From Triticum aestivum (lineage: Eukaryota; Streptophyta; Magnoliopsida; Poales; Poaceae): a stretch of DNA of 64,000 bases. Both the position numbers and the translations under genes were made by a program. The stretch is from positions 409,636,968 to 409,700,967 of the forward strand of contig NC_057811.1 in NCBI RefSeq assembly GCF_018294505.1, given 5' to 3'. The stretch's first letter is position 1; every line of letters starts with the position of its first letter. Positions 11,151-21,699 of this stretch are shown in pieces. Under the pieces are notes generated by a model. That model did no database searches, had not been told where the DNA came from, and was given only the letters and a program-made list of their open reading frames with translations.

Positions 11151-11538
11151 TCGTGTTCGAATCTAGCTGTAAGCAATAAGGTCACTTGGGGGCTTCCTGT
11201 TCAAACATGGGTCGTATTCGAACCAAAGAGAACATAGCTGTCAATACCCATTTGATTGGAAAAGTGCCGAGCTCATTGAGGAGTTTTCTTTGATCATATT
11301 TGAATCTTAGTTTAACCCCTTTGAGAACCGACATGGATCGTATTCGAATCAGCGTCGTTAAAAAATTCTTAAAATCACTTGGGGGCTTCCTGTTCAAACA
11401 TGGGTCGTATTCGAACCAAATAGAACATAGCTGTCGGTACCCTCTTGATTGGCATTGCCACGCCCACTGGGGGCTATATGATCGCATTCGAATCCTAGCA
11501 TAACCCCTTTGGGCCGGGTCTCTGGTCGTATTTGAACC
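11151..11538 (+). repeat. Seven-copy TCGTATTCGAAYC motif array (outer copy)
   Basis: A 13-mer of the form TCGTATTCGAA(T/C)C, with palindromic core TTCGAA, occurs at 11151, 11212, 11293, 11338, 11405, 11482 and 11526, with small changes. A larger unit that begins CACTTGGGGGCTTCCTGTTC is duplicated at about 11183 and 11372. The array lies in the spacer between pol and the convergent antisense gene. The inner copy keeps the same number of motifs. The role is unknown. Confidence 0.8.
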
Positions 11539-12072
11539 GGAAGCCCCTAAGTTCTTCTGCTTTATAGCAAGTTTCTTCTGATTATTTCAAAGTGTGTACA
11601 GCCGGGTCTCACTTTGCCGGCTTAAAACTTGATTAACAGTGTTAGTTGAACACAATGGGTGTCATTAAGACAGGTACACCGGAGTTGAGGTACCAACCTT
11701 ATTACCCGGGTTATCTAAACCGGAAGTATGCTTGCAGGCCGCTAAGTGTGTTATTACGGCTGTATTAAGGACATAGCTGAGGGTCAATCTTTTTTGATTC
11801 ATATCCGGGTTATATATCTAAAACCTATGATTCTCAGCGCGGTAAGCCGCCTAGAGACTTGTGATTTATCCTTTTATGCAGGATAGTTAAAGGCAACTAT
11901 TTGAGAAGGAGAATGAATGACCCGGAGAAATATAAAAGAGACAGCTTCAATAGACTTCAACATTCAATACGTGCACGATGGCACGGAAAAGATAAAGTGT
12001 TGGACCTACTCTATTACAAGACTCATCGAGTCCAAAAGGGTGGAGCATTGTTTTGTAAGCCGTCTGCAGAAG

Positions 12073-12508
12073 TTAAGACGCTTGCTGGGTTGAAGTCTCC
12101 GGCTCATCTCTTTCTTCTCCTCCGACTGTTCCCAAGGTCTGGAAAGTCGACGACTTCCAGTCGATGCCGCTCAGCGCTTCGAATTGGGCTTCCTCGTCAA
12201 TTAACCCGGCCGGGTCAATCTCCGGGGCGAAGGTGTGCTGACGAGCCGGCGGGATTAAACTCAGGGCTTCATAGCGAGGGGTCGGGATCCTCTGATTTTC
12301 CGCATTGTAACCCGGCTGGTACTTGGTCAGATCCGTGTCATTTCCAATAAGAGTTGCCACCGGGCGCACGATCTTCACGCAGGCGGCGAAGTCTTTTTGG
12401 TCGAAAGCCGTGCCGTCTTCCTTCAGACTTGGATAGCCGAGGGCGATGTCTGCCGGGTCTAACTCAGGCAGGAAAGCCTTGGCCCGGCTCAGCGCGGCGA
12501 TCGCTCCG
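12073..12508 (-). pseudogene. Outer antisense gene, 3' part of last exon
   Basis: This is the C-terminal 145 codons of the outer element's antisense gene, cut off from its upstream exons by the inner element. The frame reads SRAKAFLPELDPADIAL...LIGNDTDLTKYQPGY...FEALSGIDWKS and stops at 12073-12075. The equivalent in the inner copy is 16991-17426. The 5 bp CTCCG at 12504-12508 is the target duplication. The fragment is now in frame with the inner LTR's ATG (see the chimeric frame at 12073-12564). Confidence 0.88.
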
Positions 12509-12564
12509 TGTCGTGGAATTGTCACGGCAGATGTCCTCGAGCTAGGACTTAGTCGTGGAGCCAT
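12073..12564 (-). other. Chimeric open frame: inner LTR gag start joined to outer antisense exon
   Basis: On the minus strand the inner element's left (3') LTR supplies the gag ATG at 12564-12562 (MAPRLSPSSRTSAVTIPR). The frame runs over the LTR end at 12509 straight into the outer antisense gene's last exon and stays open to its natural stop, 163 codons in all. It was created by the insertion and needs no splicing. It could be expressed only if the 3' LTR drives outward transcription. Confidence 0.75.
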
Positions 12565-13027
12565 CGCAGCTAGGAAGCTTGAAGGGGTTAATGCGGGACG
12601 AGGAACACGAGGGTTTATACTGGTTCGGCCCCTTACGGTGAAGGTAAAAGCCTACGTCCAGTTTCAGGTGGTATTGATTAGGGTTACGATCACCAGGGAG
12701 CTAAACTGCTATGCCCGGCTCTCGATGAGATTGTTGTCGCCCCTAAACCGCAGCCGGGTCGTCCCTTTATATAGGGAGGCTGACGCCCAGCAGCCCTTAG
12801 AGTCCCGGCCGGCTTATAAGAGTATCCGGCTCGGACTCTAAACTATACTTGCCTTACACTACAAGTTCTACTATAATAATGATCATAACTACGGGCCTTA
12901 AGCCATATCCGGGTCTCAGCCCATCTCTGGCCCATCGTCTTGAAACTTGGCTCCGGGCTTCTGGCAACGACCGTATGAGTAACCCGGCCCCTCCTGGCGG
13001 GTGACTCTAAGGTCTACATCCTCAACA
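12509..13027 (-). repeat. 3' LTR of inner Tat element
   Basis: It is 519 bp with a TATA box on the minus strand at 12766-12773 (TTTATATA on the plus strand). The adjoining 13028-13041, which reads GGGGCCTAA on the minus strand next to the LTR, is the probable polypurine tract. Confidence 0.95.
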
Positions 13028-13310
13028 TTAGGCCCCAGATTGATTTGAGCCGGCTCATGTCAATCTTCAACTTTTCTGACAGAAAAAATCTCCGGCTTAT
13101 CATTCATGTGAAGGCCATAACCCGGAGTGACGTCATCCTCTGGACTCCGGATAATCCGCCGTGACGTCATCCTCCATTAAGTCCGTTTTTTACTCCGCCA
13201 GATCCGCAACGGATCTTTGCTTTACTGTCATTCCGAAAATCGAGGCGTCGTGTGGGGGAGATAATCACGCCACGGTCTCCTTGAATCTCGCGCCCACTTA
13301 TGACCTCGCC

Positions 13311-13320
13311 TTATAAATAG
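13311..13320 (+). promoter_or_regulatory. TATA box of inner antisense gene
   Basis: TTATAAATAG lies about 750 bp before the ATG of the antisense gene and about 180 bp before its first splice donor. The outer copy has the same box on the minus strand at 29169-29178. The position inside the element, between LTR and gene and facing away from the LTR, suggests a promoter separate from the LTR. Confidence 0.6.
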
Positions 13321-13339
13321 GCCGGCCCAACGGGTCCTT

Positions 13340-16300
13340 CTCACGCCCTCTTCTTCCTCCTCGCGCCGTCGCTCCTCTGCCAGAGCTCTGCCACTGCCGC
13401 CGCCGTCGCGCCCCTGGTCTTCATCAACCCGGCCGCTGCATCACCCTGACTCGGACCAGATAACGGCGGCGACTTCCGCTCTTCCCCAATTCCGGTGAGT
13501 CTCCTCTGCCTTGCTAGAACAGATCTGTGGTAGAGTTCAAACAGTTCATCCGTGTTCTTCTCCATGGTTCGCAGGCTTCAGTAGTTCTTGTAGTTGCCAC
13601 CCTTGTTTGATCTTGGATATGTGTAGACTTACTGCAGTAGTTGTTTATTACTCATTTCACCTGAAAAACGCACTTCTTTCCACTGCATAAGATCCCCTTC
13701 GAGCTCAAGAACTCCCCTGCGTCCGCATTTTAGGTCTAGAAAATTTTCTTTGCTCCGACCATTTTGATCCAAAAAAGTTACAGTAGTATGCGAAACCTGT
13801 TTTACCACACTTAGTAAAAACTGCAACCATTGAATCTTGGCGGCTTACCTGTCCGGCTTAAAGAAAACACACACCGTAGAACTTTCCGGTTTAAAGAGAA
13901 CCATGCTCTGTAGAATCCTCCGGCTTAACTAACCCACCGTATCTGAATATATATCATTAGTCCCCTTCATAAGCCGCCATCTTAGTTTGAACAATAGATC
14001 TCCGGCTTGTAATTAACCCGGACACTTTTTTCTTTATCATAGACCACCAACCTCCACCATGCCTCCCAAAGCTCCCATCACTTGCAACTAGATGAAGTCC
14101 AACGTCACTGACGAGACCCTGGCCAATTTCGTTAAGTCCGGATATTTGCCTAAGAAGGAAAGCATGTCCTACCGTGCCCCTGACCCGTCGGAAGAGAGAC
14201 CACAGCCAAGGGACGGGGAGGTAGTGATCTTCGCAGACCATATGAGCCGGGGCTTCGCACCGCCCGGCTCAAAGTTTTTCAGGGACGTGCTCAACTTCTT
14301 TGACTTACGGCCTCAGGATATAGGACCCAACTCCGTATCCAACATCTGCAACTTCCAAGTCTTTTGCGAAGTGTACCTTGGAGAAGAGCCCAGTTTACTG
14401 CTTTTCAGAGAGCTGTTCTACTTAAACCGCCAAAACGAGTGTGCCAACGGGCCAAGTCTGGAATTAGGCGGCATCTCCATCCAGCGGTGTAGGGACTGTC
14501 TGTTCCCTTACGCAGTACCGCCAAGCCACCCCAAGGACTGGAATATGACTTGGTTCTACTGCCAAGATACGTCCCCGGCTGACGAGAACCCGCTGCCCGG
14601 CTTTCGCCCAACCCGTCTAGAGCCGACTCATCCGCTGTCGGACAAACTGACTGCAGCGGAACGCCAACCTCTGCTTCCAACTATCAATAAGATCAAGGCC
14701 CTGCTAGGCAACGGTCTGAACGGAATTGATCTGGTCCGGGTTTGGATCTCATGGCGGGTGATCCCATTGAGCCGCCGCCCCGGCTTAATGTGTGAATACA
14801 CCGGGCGAAAGGATGACCCGTAGAGGCACAGTCGCAATGATCTTCCAGAAGACGTTGCAGAGGAAGAGACCAAGGCTCTTCTAAACGAGAGCCTGGCAGA
14901 CTGCGGAAGAACCGGGCTAGCCCCCTTCTGCAAGACCAATCCAGCCCCAGCGGTAAGCCGCTGACTTTAACTTTTATCTTCGTCTGCATATAACCTTCAA
15001 TTGAACCGTTTTAAGAATCAATCATTTTATCTTTCAGGCTGATGATAAGTTCTGGCGGGTCAAATATGACCATGAAGCGGCCAAGAAGGCCAGGAAGGTG
15101 AAGAAAGCCGCTAAGAAAGCCGCCCTCGCAAAAAGGGAAGCAGACCCACTGCTTCGGAGCTACTGCAATTAAGCGACAGCTCCGAGTCAGAGGTAATCCT
15201 TAAACCTTTAAATTCTTGCCATATTTGTTGTTTGTTGCTGTCCGACTTATCAACATTTGCTTATTGACAGGATGACACCGGCGCCAGTAACCCGGTGGTT
15301 GAAGAGGTAATGTCACTTTCCTCCGACTCGGAGCCTTTGCCACAGCTGAAAGTCCGAAGAGTAACCAGGAAAGTAAGCTTTTCCCATCCATTAGCTCATC
15401 AAGACCCTCAATTTCTTTTGAAGCAGCAGGTTCACGAAAGCCGGCGTCACACCCGGGCCCGCAAGGACACCGACCTCTCCGCCGGGTTACCCGACGCAAC
15501 AAGGAAGCGTCGCACTGAGGTTTTTTCTCACCTGTACCCTTTTCATCCGTTGGCGGGCGTTATCCGTCAGCCACTCAACTCTTCTGACTCCAATTATCAG
15601 GAGACCTCCCCCTCTTCGGGTGACTCCATGCAGTCAAGTCTGCCGGCCTTCAAGACTGCACCCGGGTAATAACAATCTCCTTACATTATCTGTCTGTACT
15701 TACTCTTTGTGTGCCTAACACTTCTGTCTTTTCAGTGCCCAGGCAAAGCTCACCAAAAGAGCAAAGAAAACCAGGTCAGCCGGAGTGCCAGACTTGCCTG
15801 ACCCGGAGGCGACGGTTCAAGAGCCGCCAGCTACCTCCGCCCCCGAAGCCACCATTCCAATGGACACGGCGCCTGAGGCCCCTGCCCCGACTACCAAGAC
15901 AATGACCGAAGCGTCGGTTAACCCGGAGGCCTCCGGCTTAGCCCCACCAGCAGACGACCCGGACGTGGTAATCACCCGGACGGAATTCGTTGAGCCGGGG
16001 AGACCGACCGCGTTGGCCAAGTGCTCCGCGAAGGGGGAGTTACTGCAGCCCCACCGGGTGAACCTGGACCTCTCCGGCTACACCGACTTGAGCATTGGAG
16101 AGCTCGTCTCTGGCTACATCAGCCAAGTCCACAAGAGCCGGGACGCCGAGGTTGCCATGGTCAACCAGATCCAACAAAAATCCGAGGTACCCTTCTGCCG
16201 TCTTCTTACTTTACTGCATAGTTACCTTTGCCATGCTAGCCCCCAAGTCGATGACTTATACTTGAATATGTTGTAGACTTAGGTTCCGGCTTACTCAACT

Positions 16301-17426
16301 GAGCCGGCAGTACGTAGATAGAGACGTTCAATATGAATTAGCCCCCAAGTGCCAAGTGCCTTTGCTTGGAAAGCGCTTGGGACTTATATAACAACTGTTA
16401 ATTAACCCAGAAATACATGCAGGCTGTTAGCAAGAAACTAGAGGCGGACCTTGCGGATCTCAAGAGCCAGCTAAAGATGCAGGAGACGGAGACCCGGAAG
16501 GCAAACGCCAAGTTTGTATCTAGCATCGCCACTCAAGAAAAGTTGAAGACCGAGTTTGATGCTGAGAGGAAAGCCTGGGTCGAAGAGAAGGCCGCACTGG
16601 TGACCCGGGCGGAACAGGCGGAGAAGGCTCTCGCTGAGAAGACCGCCGAGCTCTCCGGCCTAAAACGCCAGGTTTCCCAAATGGTGGCTGCTATCTTCGG
16701 TAAGTCGCCTCACCGGCTTTCATCAAATCTGTATATGTCATGATTCATCCTTGTCGCCGGCTTATCTGATCTTGTGAAACAGGTCTCAGGAGTGCCAACC
16801 TCAACCAGAGCGTGGTCACCAAGTTAAAGGCCGTGTATACCCTGGTGGAACAGCTCTACACCGGGTCACAGCGTGCCTTAGCTGTGGTGGCCCTATCCAA
16901 TGAGGTGCCAACTCATCTGGCCGAAGTCCTGCGCCGGCTCGCTGTTCTGCCGCAGCGGATCCAGGAGCTACGACGGGCCTCCGCGAGAGCCGGAGCAATT
17001 TCCGCGCTGAGCCGGGCCAAAGCATTCCTGCCGGAGCTAGACCCGGCAGACATCGCCCTGGGTTACCCAAGCCTGAAGGAAGACGGCTCAGCCTTCGACC
17101 AGAAGGACTTCGCAGCATGTGTGAAGGTTGTACGCCCGGTGGCCACCCTCATCGGGAACGACACCGACTTAACCAAGTACCAGCCGGGTTATGATGCGGA
17201 GAATCAGAGGATTCCCACCCCTCGCTATGAAGCCCTCAATCTGATCCCTCCGGCTCGTCAGCACACCTTCGCCCCGGAGATTGACCCGGCCGGGTTAATT
17301 GACGAAGAAGCCCAGTTCGAAGCTCTCAGCGGCATCAACTGGAAATCATCGACCTTCGAGGTCTTGGGATCAGCCGGAGGAGAAGACAGAAATGAGCCGG
17401 GGACTTCAACTCAGCGGGCATCATAA
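13340..17426 (+). pseudogene. Inner antisense spliced gene (Transposase_28-like domain, coiled coil)
   Basis: This is a gene on the strand opposite to gag-pol, with GT-AG introns. A 5' UTR exon ends near 13495. Exon 2 is 14043-14952 (ATG 14059), then 15038-15192, 15271-15665, 15736-16186, 16423-16699 and 16783-17426 (TAA... stop at 17424-17426). Exon 2 matches the grass domain family called putative gypsy type transposon (Transposase_28): FADHMSRGFAPPGSKFFRDV, FFDLRPQDIGPNS, WFYCQDTSPA. The middle is Ser/Pro/Ala-rich and acidic, and exon 6 is a coiled coil (KLEADLADLKSQ...). Breaks are TAG at 14089-14091 (a Trp codon in the outer copy), TAG at 14821-14823, and a one-base loss in exon 3 (155 nt against 156). 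An ATG directly follows the first stop. The function is unknown. Confidence 0.85.
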
Positions 17427-17961
17427 GTTAGCTGGCGGCTTATCAAACATTGTTCCATCTTTTAGACTTGAAGAATGATTGTAATAGAGCAAGTGCAACA
17501 ATTTATCTCTGCCGTGTCATCGTGCACGTTTTGAATGCAAAAGCCCTTTGAATTTGTCTCTTTGATGTTTCTCCGGGTCATAATCATCCCATTGTTTTTC
17601 TCAACCTCAAAAGATGCCCTTTAAGTATCTGCATAGAAAAGGCAAATCACAAGTCTCGAGACGGCTTACCGCCCTGAGAATCAGGTGTTTGAGATAAATA
17701 ACCCGGAATATGAATCAAAAAAGGCTGGTCCTTAATTACACTCTGAACATAGCCAAAATAACACACTGAACAGCCTGTAAACATCTTCCGGTTTAAATAA
17801 CCCGGGCAGTAAGGTTGACACCTTAACTCTGATTTACTTGCTTTAATGACACCCATGACGAGCAACTAACACTGTAAACCAAAGTTAAGCCGGCAAGTGA
17901 GACCCGGCCATGCATACCTCAGAATAAACTTGTGAAAAAGCAGAAGAACTTAGGGGCTTCC
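17427..17961. other. 3' UTR of inner antisense gene and spacer
   Basis: A non-coding spacer follows the stop of the antisense gene. It contains AT-rich stretches that could serve as plant poly(A) regions, and several CCGGSTYA words. No gene is seen. Confidence 0.5.
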
Positions 17962-18349
17962 GGTTCGAATACGACCAAAGACCCGGCCCCAAGGGGTTAA
18001 GCTAAGATTCGGATACGATCATATAGCCCCCAATGGGTGTGGCGATGCCAATCAAAAGGGTACCGACAGCTATGTTCTCTTTGGTTCGAATACGACCCAT
18101 GTTTGAACAGGAAGCCCCCAAATGATTCTTAAAATTGTTTAACGACGCTGATTCGAATACGATCCACGTCGGTTCTCAGAGGGGTTAAACTGTGATTCAA
18201 ATATGACCAAAGGTAACTTCCCCATGAGCTTGGCACTTTGCCAATCAAGTGGGTATCGACAGCTATGTTCTCTTTGGTTCGAATACGACCCATGTTTGAA
18301 TAGGAAGCCCCCAAGTGACCTTACTGACTACGGCTAGACTCGAATACGA
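17962..18349 (-). repeat. Seven-copy TTCGAA-core motif array (inner copy)
   Basis: The complement of the 13-mer (GRTTCGAATACGA on the plus strand) occurs at 17962, 18006, 18083, 18150, 18194, 18276 and 18337, with small changes. Number, order and rough spacing mirror the outer array at 11151-11538. It lies between the convergent ends of pol and the antisense gene. Confidence 0.8.
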
Positions 18350-18495
18350 TCATAAGCCGGATCCTCCTTTAAATCAGCATGTAAAAAACAACACACGCAT
18401 ATTTGGAGGAGAATAAAGGACAGAGGTCCTGCTTTATTGCTTATCATAATATATACATGTCTGAGACAAATATGTACACCACGAGAGCCGGTAGC

Positions 18496-21400
18496 TCAAG
18501 TGTAGTAAGGCCGAAGCTGAGCTATGTTCCACGGCCGACGGGTCTCCTCCTCAGATTTACGCGAATCTTTATGCTCCCGAATATCAATGAGGTAATATGA
18601 CCCGTTGTGCAAGTTCTTGCTGACCACAAAGGGCCCTTCCCAAGGTGGGGATAACTTGTGTGCATCTGTTTGATCCTGGATGAGCCGGAGCACAAGGTCG
18701 CCTTCCTGGAAGACCCGGGATTTGACCCGGCGGCTATGATAACGGCGTAGGTCTTGTTGGTAAATCGCTGAACGGGCTGCGGCCACATCACGCTGCTCGT
18801 CCAACAAGTCCAGAGCATCTTGGCGCGCCTGTTCATTATCCGTCTCAACATAAGCCGCCACGCGAGGTGAATCGTGACGGATGTCGCTGGGGAGGACTGC
18901 TTCTGCTCCATAAACCATGAAGAAAGGCATGAAGCCTGTAGACCTGTTAGGAGTAGTGTTGATGCTCCATAAGACGGAGGGCAACTCCTCCACCCAACAA
19001 CCCGGCGTTCGTTGTAAAGGGACCAAAAGCCGGGGCTTGATACCCTTCAGAATTTCCTGGTTAGCTCTCTCAGCCTGACCATTGGATTGAGGATGAGCCA
19101 CTGAAGAAACATCAAGTCGGATATGCTCTCGTTGACAAAATTCTTCCATGGCGCCTTTGGAGAGATTGGTGCCATTGTCAGTTATAATGCTGTGCGGAAA
19201 ACCAAAGCGGGAAATCACCTTTTTCATAAATTGAACCGCCGTGGCTGCATCACACTTGCTAACTGGCTCAGCTTCCACCCACTTTGTGAATTTGTCAACT
19301 GCCACCAAGAGGTGGGTCTTCTTATCCTTGGACCGTTTAAAAGGCCCAACCATATCAAGCCCCCAGACCGCAAAGGGCCAAGTGATTGGGATCATCCTCA
19401 ACTCCTGAGCCGGCACGTGAGCCCGTCGTGAGAACCTTTGGCAACCATCACATTTACTGACCAAGTCCTCTGCATCAGCGTGAGCCGTCAGCCAATAAAA
19501 ACCATGACGGAAAGCCTTGGCTACAAGAGATTTTGAGCCGGCATGATGACCACAATCCCCTTCATGGATCTCCCGCAAGATCTCTTGGCCTTCCTCAGGG
19601 GAGATACAACGTTGAAATGCCCCTGAAACACTGCGATGATGTAACTCGCCATCGATGACGATCATTGACTTAGCCCGCCGGGTTATTTGCCTGGCCAGAG
19701 TTTCATCCTCAGGCAACTCTCCCCGGGTTATATAAGCCAGGTATGGCATTGTCCAGTCTGGTATGACATGAAGAGCCGCCACCAGTCGTGCCTCCGGGTC
19801 TGGGACAGCCAAGTCCTCCTCTGTAGGCAATTTAACCGAGGGGTTATACAGGACATCCAGGAAAGTGTTAGGCGGCACCGGCTTTCGCTGAGAGCCTAGC
19901 CGGCTTAAAGCATCAGCCGCCTCGTTCTTCGTGCGATCAATGTGCTCCACTTGGTATCCCTGAAAATGCCCAGCAACGGCATCAACCTCGCGGCGATAAG
20001 CCGCCATGAGAGGATCCTTAGAATCCCAGGTGCCTGATACTTGTTGAGCCACCAAGTCTGAATCACCAAAACACCTTACTCGGCTTAAGCTCATCTCCTT
20101 AGCCACCCGAAGACCGTGAAGCAAAGCCTCATATTCAGCCGCATTATTAGTGCAAGGAAACATCAACTGCAGCACATAATGGAACTTGTCACCCTTAGGG
20201 GAAGTCAATACAACACCAGCCCCCGAGCCCTCCAGCTGTCTGGACCCGTCAAAGTGAATAGTCCAATAAGTGTTATCCGGCTTTTGCTCAGGCACTTGTG
20301 ACTCCGTCCAATCATTGATGAAATCCACCAAAGCCTGAGATTTAACAGCAGTGCGTGGCACATATTTGAGGCCATGAGGTCCAAGTTCTATAGCCCACTT
20401 GGCAATTCTCCCTGTAGCCTCTCTGTTCTGGATAATATCACCAAGAGGGGCAGAACTGACCACAGTGATGGGATGACCCTGAAAATAATGCTTGAGCTTC
20501 CGGCTCGCCATGAACACACCATACACGAGCTTCTGCCAACGCGGGTACCGCTGCTTGGACTCAATGAGCACCTCGCTGACATAATAAACCGGCCGCTGAA
20601 CCAGATGCTCCTTACCCGCCTCCTTGCGCTCCACCACAATAGCCACGCTGACGGCTCGTGCGTTTGCCGCCACATATAGTAGCAAGGGCTCCTTATCAAC
20701 CGGAGCAGCAAGGACGGGGGGCTCTGCCAGTTGCTTTTTCAAATCCTCAAAAGTGGTATTAGCGGCATCATTCCAGACAAAGTTATCAGTTTTCTTCATC
20801 AACTGATATAAGGGCATAGCCTTCTCACCCAAACGGCTTATAAACCGGCTTAAAGCAGCGATGCGACCCGCCAAACGCTGAACGTCATTTATACACGCCG
20901 GCTTAGCTAGGGAAGTGATGGCCTTGATCTTCTCCGGGTTAGCCTCAATGCCTCTGTCAGAAACCAAGAAGCCCAATAGTTTGCCTGCAGGAACACCAAA
21001 AACACACTTGGCCGGGTTAAGCATCATCTTATAGACCCGGAGATTATCGAAGGTTTCCCTTAAGTCATCTATCAGGGTTTCCTCCTTGATGGATTTCACC
21101 ACAATATCATCCACGTAAGCGTGAACATTGCGCCTGATCTGTTTATGAAGACAATTCTGTACACAACGCTGGTAAGTCGCCTGTGCACACTTGAGTCCAA
21201 AGGGCATAGACACATAGCAGAAGGCTCCAAAGGGAGTGATGAACGCCGTCTTCTCCTGGTCCTTAACTGCCATCTTAATCTGATGATACCCGGAATAGGC
21301 ATCCAAGAAACTTAAGCGTGCACAACCTGCCGTAGCATCAATGATTTGATCAATACGGGGGAGAGCAAAAGGATCAGCCGGGCACGCCTTGTTCAAGTCC

Positions 21401-21699
21401 GTGTAGTCCACACACATCCGCCAGGTGCCGTTCTTCTTGAGTACGAGCACTGGGTTAGCCAACCATTCTGGGTGAAAAACTTCAACAATAAACCCGGCCG
21501 CCAAGAGCCGGGCCACCTCTTCACCAATGGCTTTCCGCCTCTCCTCATTAAACCGTCGAAGGAACTGTCTGACCGGCTTAAATTTTGGATCAGCATTGAG
21601 AGTATGCTCAGCGAGTTCCCTAGGTACACCTGGCATGTCAGAAGGCTTCCACGCAAAGATGTCCCTATTCTCACGGATGAACTCGATGAGCGCGCTTTC
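18496..21699 (-). CDS. pol: Inner Tat pol: RT, RNaseH, aRNaseH, integrase
   Basis: The open frame has at least 1046 codons from an ATG at 21636, and 1067 from the codon after the amber at 21700-21702. It makes cDNA and integrates it. RT has SFLDAYSGYHQIKM near residue 100 and YVDD near residue 177. A retroviral-type RNaseH region starts near residue 310. The archaeal-like second RNaseH (IHFDGSRQLEG, NNAAEYEALLHG, FGDSDLVAQQ, NEAADALSR) spans about residues 458-580. The integrase has its HHCC zinc motif from about residue 690 and DDE at about 755, 819 and 855 (LDMVGPF, ITDNGTN, NGQAERANQ). It ends AQLRPYYT with no chromodomain. All catalytic residues I can check are present. The frame is contiguous with gag except for the amber, so production would need readthrough or an internal start. 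Confidence 0.93.
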   Translation of the reverse strand, partial: ESALIEFIRENRDIFAWKPSDMPGVPRELAEHTLNADPKFKPVRQFLRRFNEERRKAIGEEVARLLAAGFIVEVFHPEWLANPVLVLKKNGTWRMCVDYTDLNKACPADPFALPRIDQIIDATAGCARLSFLDAYSGYHQIKMAVKDQEKTAFITPFGAFCYVSMPFGLKCAQATYQRCVQNCLHKQIRRNVHAYVDDIVVKSIKEETLIDDLRETFDNLRVYKMMLNPAKCVFGVPAGKLLGFLVSDRGIEANPEKIKAITSLAKPACINDVQRLAGRIAALSRFISRLGEKAMPLYQLMKKTDNFVWNDAANTTFEDLKKQLAEPPVLAAPVDKEPLLLYVAANARAVSVAIVVERKEAGKEHLVQRPVYYVSEVLIESKQRYPRWQKLVYGVFMASRKLKHYFQGHPITVVSSAPLGDIIQNREATGRIAKWAIELGPHGLKYVPRTAVKSQALVDFINDWTESQVPEQKPDNTYWTIHFDGSRQLEGSGAGVVLTSPKGDKFHYVLQLMFPCTNNAAEYEALLHGLRVAKEMSLSRVRCFGDSDLVAQQVSGTWDSKDPLMAAYRREVDAVAGHFQGYQVEHIDRTKNEAADALSRLGSQRKPVPPNTFLDVLYNPSVKLPTEEDLAVPDPEARLVAALHVIPDWTMPYLAYITRGELPEDETLARQITRRAKSMIVIDGELHHRSVSGAFQRCISPEEGQEILREIHEGDCGHHAGSKSLVAKAFRHGFYWLTAHADAEDLVSKCDGCQRFSRRAHVPAQELRMIPITWPFAVWGLDMVGPFKRSKDKKTHLLVAVDKFTKWVEAEPVSKCDAATAVQFMKKVISRFGFPHSIITDNGTNLSKGAMEEFCQREHIRLDVSSVAHPQSNGQAERANQEILKGIKPRLLVPLQRTPGCWVEELPSVLWSINTTPNRSTGFMPFFMVYGAEAVLPSDIRHDSPRVAAYVETDNEQARQDALDLLDEQRDVAAARSAIYQQDLRRYHSRRVKSRVFQEGDLVLRLIQDQTDAHKLSPPWEGPFVVSKNLHNGSYYLIDIREHKDSRKSEEETRRPWNIAQLRPYYT

